A DNA stretch of 10,465 bases from Actinomycetota bacterium (GTDB lineage Bacteria > Actinomycetota > Thermoleophilia > Gaiellales > Gaiellaceae): positions 1 through 10,465 of the forward strand of contig JAFAIV010000237.1 of NCBI GenBank assembly GCA_019236545.1. Direction: 5' to 3'. A model generated the notes under the pieces. The model was not told the origin of the DNA, ran no database searches, and saw only the letters and a list, made by a program, of their open reading frames with translations. The position numbers and the translations under genes are program-made. Below are positions 5,880-10,465 of the stretch, piece by piece (positions within the stretch are counted from its first letter, which is position 1; each line of letters starts with the position of its first letter).

Positions 5880-6826
5880 AGGACACACGGATCGGCGTCG
5901 TCGGCGCGACCGGCGCCGTCGGCTCGGTGACGCTGCGGATCCTGCGCGAGCGCGGGCACGAGCGCGTGCGCGCGTTCGCGTCGGCGCGCTCGGCCGGGAC
6001 GGAGCTCGAGGGCGGGCTCGTCGTCGAGGAGGCGACGCCGGACGCGCTCTCGGCGGGCGACCTCGACGTCGTGCTCTTCTCGGTCGGCACCGCCACCTCG
6101 AAGGAGCTCGTCCCGCACGCGGTCGCCGGCGGCGCGCTCGTCGTCGACAAGTCGAGCGCGTACCGGCTCGTGGACGGCTACCCACTCGTCGTCCCGGAGG
6201 TGAACGCAGCGCGCGCACTCGACGCAATCGACACCGTCCGCGTCGTCGCGAACCCGAACTGCTGCACGATCCCGCTCACCTGCGTCCTCAAGCCGCTGCA
6301 CGACGCGGCCGGGCTCCGCGCGGTGCGCGTCTCGACCTACCAGGCCGTGTCCGGCAAGGGCGCACAGCGCGCGCAGCAGCTGCTCGACGAAGCACCGGCC
6401 GACCACGACCTCTGGCTCGACTGGAGCTGGGAAGGCGACGAGACGGACGAGGAGGCGAAGATCCGCGCCGAGGCGCAGAAGATCCTCGAGCTGCCAGGCC
6501 TCCCGATCAGCGCGAACACGGTGCGCGTCCCAGTCGTCGTCGGCCACGCCGAGGCGGTCTGGCTCGAGACGGAGGAGCCGCTGACGCCGGCGCAGGCCGA
6601 GTCGATACTCGCCGGCGCCCCCGGCGTGCGCCTCGTCGAGTTCCCGTCCCCGCAGCAGGCGGCGCAGACCGACGACGTCCTCGTCGGACGCATCCGCCCC
6701 GACCGCGCCGGCGGCGACAACGGCCTCGCGCTGTTCATCGCGTGCGACAACCTGAACAAGGGCGCCGCACTGAACGCGATCCAGATCGCCGAGCTCATCT
6801 CCGAGCCGGCGCGCGCGGCCGCTTAG
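5876..6826 (+). CDS. asd: Aspartate-semialdehyde dehydrogenase
   Basis: Reduces aspartyl-4-phosphate to aspartate semialdehyde with NADPH, the step after lysC. It has 316 residues from GTG 5876, which overlaps the lysC TGA as GTGA. The N-terminal Rossmann fold has VVGATGAVG (8-16). The middle part has DKSSAYR (91-97) and PLVVPEVN (103-110). The catalytic cysteine is C129 in NPNCCTI. YQAVSGKG holds Q156, which contacts the substrate, and RVPVVVGHAEAV holds R217, catalytic H224 and E226. The C-terminal end has DNLNKGAALNAIQIAEL, the conserved dimer/tetramer segment. Length is slightly below the usual 330-350. The last 4 bases overlap the stop of a convergent small gene, leaving no space for a terminator. 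Confidence 0.97.
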   Translation: MKDTRIGVVGATGAVGSVTLRILRERGHERVRAFASARSAGTELEGGLVVEEATPDALSAGDLDVVLFSVGTATSKELVPHAVAGGALVVDKSSAYRLVDGYPLVVPEVNAARALDAIDTVRVVANPNCCTIPLTCVLKPLHDAAGLRAVRVSTYQAVSGKGAQRAQQLLDEAPADHDLWLDWSWEGDETDEEAKIRAEAQKILELPGLPISANTVRVPVVVGHAEAVWLETEEPLTPAQAESILAGAPGVRLVEFPSPQQAAQTDDVLVGRIRPDRAGGDNGLALFIACDNLNKGAALNAIQIAELISEPARAAA

Positions 6827-6936
6827 CTCTCGGCTGCGTCGAGCCTCGCCTGGATGCGCTCGATGAGCGCGCGAACCTCGTTGCGGATCTCGAGCAATGC
6901 GACCCGCGCCTCAGGCGAGATCTTCTTCTTCGCCAT
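6823..6936 (-). CDS. Small basic/coiled-coil protein, 37 residues, unknown
   Basis: ATG at 6936 to TAA (6823-6825). The protein begins MAKKKISPEARVALLEIRN and continues as one highly charged helix to LDAAES. The heptad-like spacing of Leu, Ile and Val (ARVALLEIRNEVRALIERIQARL) suggests a short coiled coil or a helix that docks to a partner or nucleic acid. GGAGAGG lies about 12 bases before the ATG, and a closer GAGG lies 1 base before it, so the ribosome site is not ideal. It is 43 bases behind the GNAT gene and is probably the last gene of that operon. Its stop overlaps the asd stop (6824-6826) tail to tail. Family not recognised. Support comes from codon use, the start context and its place at the end of the operon. 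Confidence 0.6.
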   Translation of the reverse strand: MAKKKISPEARVALLEIRNEVRALIERIQARLDAAES

Positions 6937-6979
6937 CCTCGTCGTCGTCCTCTCCAATTCGCTCTTTCGGCCGCGACGG

Positions 6980-7597
6980 CTACGGCCGCTGCGGCGCGGG
7001 CGCGGGCAGGAACGCGTCCCGCACGACGCGGAGGACGGCCTCGCGCTTGCCCTCCTCGACCGGCTGCAGGCCGCCGAGCTCCAACCGCGCCAGCTCGACG
7101 CGCCCGAGCGCTCGCACCGGCATGAAGCCGAAGTCGGCGAGGAAGTCGGCGGGGAAGATCGTCCGGTGGACGTGGAAGCGCTCGAACTGCGTCTCGCCCT
7201 CGGGGTAGCGGTACGCGAACGCCTCGAGCGCGCGGGCGCCGCGGTCGCGCGCGTCGCCGATCGCGGTCAGGAAGAGCGACTGCATCACCCACGGCCGCGA
7301 CGGGTCGGTGAGGTAGGCGCACGTCAGGAGCACGGCGTCGTCGCTCGGCGGGCCGGCCGGCAACTCTCGCGCGCGCGGGAAGGCGTCGGCCGGGCCGTAC
7401 TGCATCGAGCCGAGGACGCGGCCGTCGTCATCGGTGTAGACGGTCCCCCACGCGCCCCACTCGTCCTCGACACCGCGGATCCACTTGCGCTTGTCGAGGC
7501 TGCGGCCGCTCCGCGTCTGCCACCAGATGCACTCGTGGCAGACGGTCGGCGCGATCTCGAGGGTCGCGCCGGTGAGCTCGCGGATCGTCGTCGTCAC
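6980..7597 (-). CDS. GNAT-like N-acetyltransferase family protein
   Basis: A 205-residue protein from GTG 7597, which overlaps the TGA of the Asp23 gene as GTGA. It resembles the actinobacterial GNAT-fold proteins that open with a CxxC(V/I)(F/W)W segment. Here that is CHECIWW at 20-26, followed by EDEWGAWGTVY (44-54), GSMQYGPADAFPRA (63-76), VLLTCAYLTDP (89-99) and GARALEAFAYRY (120-131). Known GNATs move an acetyl group from acetyl-CoA to an amine; the substrate is unknown. Odd: the usual acetyl-CoA loop (Q/R-x-x-G-x-G/A) is not visible. Where it should lie the sequence reads SRPWVMQSLFLTA (100-112), without Gly, so cofactor binding may be altered or absent. The C-terminal half keeps FLADFGFMPVRALGRVELARLELGG. 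The CxxC pair could bind metal or be redox-active. Confidence 0.75.
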   Translation of the reverse strand: MTTTIRELTGATLEIAPTVCHECIWWQTRSGRSLDKRKWIRGVEDEWGAWGTVYTDDDGRVLGSMQYGPADAFPRARELPAGPPSDDAVLLTCAYLTDPSRPWVMQSLFLTAIGDARDRGARALEAFAYRYPEGETQFERFHVHRTIFPADFLADFGFMPVRALGRVELARLELGGLQPVEEGKREAVLRVVRDAFLPAPAPQRP

Positions 7598-7893
7598 GGC
7601 TTCGCCACCTCGTCGACGACGACGTCCACCGTCGCGGGATCGACGTCGGCCATCGACCGGAGGTACTCGCGCACGCGCGCCTGCACGCCGCGGCCGAGTT
7701 CCGGGATCGACGCGCCCCACACGACCTCGAGGTGGAGCTCGACGCGGATCGCCCCGTCGGCGTCCGTCACCTTCACGCCGCGCCTCCCCGGCACCGGGCT
7801 CTCCGCGACCGCGCGCACGCCTTCGACCTCGCGCGCGGCGTCCGCCGCGTAGCGCGCGATGATGTCGGTGGAGATCGAGGCCTGCCCGGCCAC
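7594..7893 (-). CDS. Asp23/Gls24 family envelope stress response protein
   Basis: A 99-residue protein from GTG 7893 with features of the Asp23/Gls24 family (formerly DUF322): ISTDIIARYAADAAREVEGVRAV at the start (about 7-29), GVKVTDADGAIRVELHLEVVWGASIPELGRGVQARVREYL in the middle, and VDVVVDEVA near the end (about 89-97). The family is an alternating alpha/beta domain that binds membrane partners or acts in alkaline/envelope stress in Gram-positive bacteria; its biochemical function is unclear. No membrane helix is seen here. A GAGG at about 5 bases before the GTG serves as ribosome site. It starts 9 bases behind the phosphoesterase stop and overlaps the GNAT start, so it is in the same operon. 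Length is near the short end for the family (about 100-150). Confidence 0.85.
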   Translation of the reverse strand: MAGQASISTDIIARYAADAAREVEGVRAVAESPVPGRRGVKVTDADGAIRVELHLEVVWGASIPELGRGVQARVREYLRSMADVDPATVDVVVDEVAKP

Positions 7894-7902
7894 GGCCTCA
7901 GG

Positions 7903-8724
7903 TTATCCCGTGGTCAGCACGAGCTCCGTCGCCTCCGGCCGCGAGGCGAACCGGAACGGGACGAAGGTCGTACCGAGGCCGGGCGAGACGTGCATCACGC
8001 CGGCGGGCCGCCGGTAGACGCCGACCTGGTAGCGGGCGTTCGAGTGCGCGAGCCGCACCTTCCCGCCGGGGTACGGGACGCTGATCTGGCCGTCGTGCAT
8101 GTGGCCGGCGAGGACGAGCTCGAAGCGCCCCGGCTCCAGGTAGTCGAGGACGCGCGGGTAGTGGCAGAGCAGGATCCGGAAGTCCGCCTCGCAGGAGAGC
8201 GAGTTCGGGTCGACCTTCGCGATCCGCCGGACGATCAGCTGCGGGTCGGTGCCCGCGATCCAGACCCGGCGGCCGCGCAGCTCCAGCACCCGGCCCTCGT
8301 CGCGAAGCAGCGTGGCCGGCTCGAGCTCGCGGAGGTTCGACGGGCGCGCCGCGGGATCGCGCGAGAGCGCGAGGTCGTGGTTCCCGAGCACGGCGAACAC
8401 CGGCTTCGGGAGCCGCTCGACGAGCGAGCGCAGCTGCGGCTCCGAGTCGGGGTACGTGAGCAGGTCGCCGGTGACGACGACGAGATCCGGCCGCCGCTCC
8501 GCCGCCCAGTCCACCGCGCGCTCGACCGCCGCCACGCCGCGCGACGCCGGCCCGAGGTGGAAGTCGGAGAGGTGCGCGATCCGCAGCCCGTCGAGCTCCG
8601 GCGGCAGCCCCGGCACGGCGAGCTCGAGCGAGCGCAGCCGCGGCCAGCCCGCCTCGAACCAGCCCCAGCCGACGGCGCCCGCCGCGGCGCCGGCGAGCCC
8701 GCCGAGGACTCGGAAGAGGCTCAG
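7903..8724 (-). CDS. Metallophosphoesterase, YkuE-like, probable CTG start
   Basis: Calcineurin-like phosphoesterase with two metal ions. From CTG 8724 (273 residues) the key residues are D54-x-H56 (SDFH), D87 (GDLL), N115-H116-D117 (GNHD), H188 (CHYP) and H208-x-H210 (AGHMHDGQ), all intact. An N-terminal hydrophobic stretch (about 3-23, Gly/Ala-rich) suggests a membrane anchor or signal, as in YkuE-like members, whose substrates are often lipids or cell-wall phosphates. The start is unusual. No ATG, GTG or TTG lies upstream of GTG 8616 in this frame, yet the segment before it (WPRLRSLELAVPGLPPELDGLRIAHLSD) is the conserved lead of this family. CTG at 8724 overlaps the TGA of the preceding gene as CTGA, echoing the GTGA overlaps of its neighbours. 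If 8616 is used, 237 residues remain and the anchor is lost. Confidence 0.9.
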   Translation of the reverse strand: MSLFRVLGGLAGAAAGAVGWGWFEAGWPRLRSLELAVPGLPPELDGLRIAHLSDFHLGPASRGVAAVERAVDWAAERRPDLVVVTGDLLTYPDSEPQLRSLVERLPKPVFAVLGNHDLALSRDPAARPSNLRELEPATLLRDEGRVLELRGRRVWIAGTDPQLIVRRIAKVDPNSLSCEADFRILLCHYPRVLDYLEPGRFELVLAGHMHDGQISVPYPGGKVRLAHSNARYQVGVYRRPAGVMHVSPGLGTTFVPFRFASRPEATELVLTTG

Positions 8725-9626
8725 ACCTCGAGCCGCTCGAGCGCCGGCCGCGGGTCGACGATGTGGCGCTTGAACTGGAGCTCGGCCTGCTCGAGCCCGG
8801 CGGCCACGCCGACCAGCTGCGCGAGGTGGAGCACCGGCATCTGGAACTTCCGGCCGGTCGACGCCTCGAGCTTCTGCTGCCAGGCGTCGAGCGAGAGGTG
8901 GCAGAGCGGGCACGGCGTCACCATCACGTCCGCGCCGGCCTCGATCGCCTGCTCGACCGGCTGGATGACCTCGCCCAGCGCCGTCTCCTCGCGCGCCGCG
9001 ATGATCGGGAAGCCGCAGCACTTGACCTTCGCCGGGTAGTCGATCGCCTCGCCCCCGCACGCCTCGATGATCCGCTCGAGCGACCACGGCCGGTCGGGAT
9101 CCTCGAAGCCCATGATCTTGGACGGGCGGAGGATCTGGCAGCCGTAGAACGGCGCCACCTTCAGCCCCTTCAGGCCCTTGTGGGCGACCGACTTCAGTGC
9201 GTCGTAGCCCTCGCCTTCGGCGATCTCCCAGAGGAAGTGGCGCACCTCGATCTTCCCGGAGTACGGCGGGACGCCGACCGAGACGAGGTTCTCGTTCACG
9301 CGCGCGAGCAGCTCCGAGTCGCCCTGGAGCATGAAGTTCGCCTGGCGCAGGTTGAGCGTGCAGACGTTGCAGACCGTCATCAGCGTGTCGACGCCGGTCG
9401 CCTCCGCGTACGCGAGGATGCGCGCGTTGAGGTGGAGGTAGTAGTCCGGCTCGGCCTCGTGGATGTCGCCGGCGCCGCAGCACGTCACCGACTCCAGCTC
9501 CACCAGCTCGATCCCGACCATCGGCGCGAGCGCCTTCGTCGACGTGTCGAGCTCCTTCGCCGACAGCGACGCCAGACAGCCCTTGTAGTACGCGACCCGC
9601 TTGCGAACGCCCTCGACCGTGCTCAC
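8721..9626 (-). CDS. CCG-domain iron-sulfur protein, SdhE/HdrB type
   Basis: A 301-residue protein with two full CCG cysteine motifs: C17, C49-C50, C86 and C89 (YYKGC ... CCGAGD ... CNVC), and C163, C203-C204, C239 and C242 (FYGC ... CCGFP ... CPLC). In heterodisulfide reductase subunit B such motifs hold non-cubane [4Fe-4S] clusters. In class E succinate:quinone reductases the related SdhE replaces the heme membrane anchor. The neighbouring SdhB-type gene favours the second role: passing electrons between succinate/fumarate and a quinone at the membrane face. No membrane helix is visible. GTG 9626 overlaps the sdhB TGA as GTGA; a GGAGG lies only 1 base before it, so coupling probably drives initiation. 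Alternative: an Hdr-like electron-transfer protein with another partner. Confidence 0.9.
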   Translation of the reverse strand: MSTVEGVRKRVAYYKGCLASLSAKELDTSTKALAPMVGIELVELESVTCCGAGDIHEAEPDYYLHLNARILAYAEATGVDTLMTVCNVCTLNLRQANFMLQGDSELLARVNENLVSVGVPPYSGKIEVRHFLWEIAEGEGYDALKSVAHKGLKGLKVAPFYGCQILRPSKIMGFEDPDRPWSLERIIEACGGEAIDYPAKVKCCGFPIIAAREETALGEVIQPVEQAIEAGADVMVTPCPLCHLSLDAWQQKLEASTGRKFQMPVLHLAQLVGVAAGLEQAELQFKRHIVDPRPALERLEV

Positions 9627-10465
9627 GCCTCCGTGCCCCTTCCCTTCGTCGGTTCCTGGCCCGGCGTGACGTCCGCCTGCGTCAGGCTTCCCTGGCCCTG
9701 GTTCGCGCCGCCCTGCACCTGGCCGTCGTTCTCGCCGGGGAGGTACGGCCGCGGCGCGGCGCCGGGCCGCGCGTAGATCTGCTCCAGCTGCTCGTCGCCC
9801 GAGTGCCCGTGCGCGAGCCGCGCCAGCGCGCGCTCGCCCTGCACGTGCCCGAGCGCGCCCAGGCGCCCCTGCGAGCGGACGACCTTGTGCAGGTTGCGCG
9901 CCTCGCCGACGTTCTTCGCCGTGTGCGGGAACGGGATCGGGCGCACCTTGCCGTGCTTCGCGAGCGAGTAGCCGAACTTCAGCTGCTTGATCGCGGAGAC
10001 ATAGCCCTGCGTCTTCGGGATCAGCTCCTCCTCGCGCAGCCAGCCCGTCGTCTCCGCCGAGCGGACGAACCACTTCGCGTGCTTCGCGCCCATGTCGCGG
10101 TCGATGCCGAGGCGGATCGACTCGGCCCCGAGCTTCGCGATCGCGTCGCGCGGGTCGACGCCCTTCGGGCAGCGCTCGTTGCAGAAGTAGCAGCGCGTGC
10201 AGTCCCAGATCACGTGCTCGCGGTTGTACGACTCGAGCCGCTCGACCGTCGCCGCGTCGCGCGGGTCGCCGACGAAGCGCATGCCCTTCGCGAGCGCCTG
10301 CGGGCCGAGGAACTCCGGATCGGACTCCATTGCGTTGCACTCCGAGACGCAGCAGCCGCAGTTGATGCAGAGCGCCTCCTTCTGGATCGCGTTCATCCGG
10401 TGCTGCGAGATCCGGAACTCCTTGTTCATCGGCGGCTCCTCGTAGCCCGGCTTGAGCGACGGGTT
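9623..10465 (-). CDS. sdhB: Succinate dehydrogenase/fumarate reductase iron-sulfur subunit, 5' end beyond window
   Basis: The frame is open through the right edge (12 more codons, NPSLKPGYEEPP, before ATG 10429), so the protein very probably continues upstream into the usual N-terminal [2Fe-2S] domain. The visible part, counted from Met 10429, has the first cluster at C21, C24, C27, C31 (CINCGCCVSEC; Asn instead of Pro follows the last Cys, and C26 is extra). Next comes the SdhB hallmark FLGPQALAKGMRFVGDPRD (40-58), then a second cluster at C77, C80, C83, C87 (CTRCYFCNERCPKG). Four cysteines there, instead of the usual three, point to a second [4Fe-4S] cluster in place of [3Fe-4S], as in class E enzymes of Sulfolobus and relatives. 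A helical part to about 184 and an unusual Gln/Gly/Pro-rich tail (185-268) follow. It is coupled to the CCG gene by GTGA. If ATG 10429 were the true start, this would instead be an HdrC-like 268-residue protein. Confidence 0.88.
   Translation of the reverse strand, partial: NPSLKPGYEEPPMNKEFRISQHRMNAIQKEALCINCGCCVSECNAMESDPEFLGPQALAKGMRFVGDPRDAATVERLESYNREHVIWDCTRCYFCNERCPKGVDPRDAIAKLGAESIRLGIDRDMGAKHAKWFVRSAETTGWLREEELIPKTQGYVSAIKQLKFGYSLAKHGKVRPIPFPHTAKNVGEARNLHKVVRSQGRLGALGHVQGERALARLAHGHSGDEQLEQIYARPGAAPRPYLPGENDGQVQGGANQGQGSLTQADVTPGQEPTKGRGTEA

Noticed and set aside
6968..6988. CGGCCG inverted pair around the GNAT stop codon as a terminator
   Set aside because: Only 6 pairs with a 9-base loop, no T-run on either strand, and palindromic CGGCCG is frequent by chance at this GC content.
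8725..9483. Upstream extension of the metallophosphoesterase frame through the CCG gene
   Set aside because: The extension is Arg/Gly-rich shadow of the CCG-domain gene, which has complete cysteine motifs in its own frame.
1..10465. CRISPR array, insertion sequence, phage att site or tRNA
   Set aside because: No regularly spaced repeats, transposase-like frame, terminal inverted repeats or cloverleaf pattern were seen on either strand.

Overview
The window is very GC-rich, with codons that strongly prefer C or G in third position, many GTG starts and 4-base GTGA stop/start overlaps. This suggests a high-GC actinobacterium. The small DUF6458-like membrane protein, the actinobacterial-type GNAT and the lysC-asd pair fit that. 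A deep lineage such as Thermoleophilia is my guess; no marker here proves it. All the large genes look like ordinary chromosomal genes. I see no mobile element, CRISPR array or tRNA.

Layout. (1) 1-1448, minus strand: fumarylacetoacetase (cut by the left edge), preceded by and translationally coupled to a conserved protein of unknown function. (2) 1460-4364, plus strand: a -10 element, a signal recognition particle RNA gene, then dnaX, ebfC (YbaB), a tiny membrane ORF and recR. The SRP RNA-dnaX-ebfC-recR order is the one known from Bacillus subtilis. (3) 4389-4621: a small two-helix membrane protein and a strong hairpin. (4) 4625-6826: a probable leaderless promoter, lysC with an internal start for a regulatory beta chain, and asd. 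These are the first two dedicated enzymes from aspartate to lysine, threonine and methionine. (5) 6823-10465, minus strand: a compact six-gene run, read from right to left. It holds an SdhB-type iron-sulfur subunit (5' end beyond the right edge), an SdhE/HdrB-type protein with two CCG cysteine motifs, a metallophosphoesterase that seems to start at CTG, an Asp23/Gls24 protein, a GNAT-like protein, and a 37-residue basic/coiled-coil protein whose stop overlaps the end of asd.

The main points beyond routine annotation are the SRP RNA with a GGGA tetraloop, the CTG start of the phosphoesterase, and an SdhB-type subunit with an extra cysteine in its second cluster, paired with a two-CCG partner (class E-like succinate:quinone reductase). 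Others are the internal lysC start, three unlisted short genes, and the unknown protein tied to tyrosine breakdown. I found no convincing wholly new system. The best candidates for new biology are the unknown partner of fumarylacetoacetase and the redox/phosphoesterase/Asp23/GNAT run.
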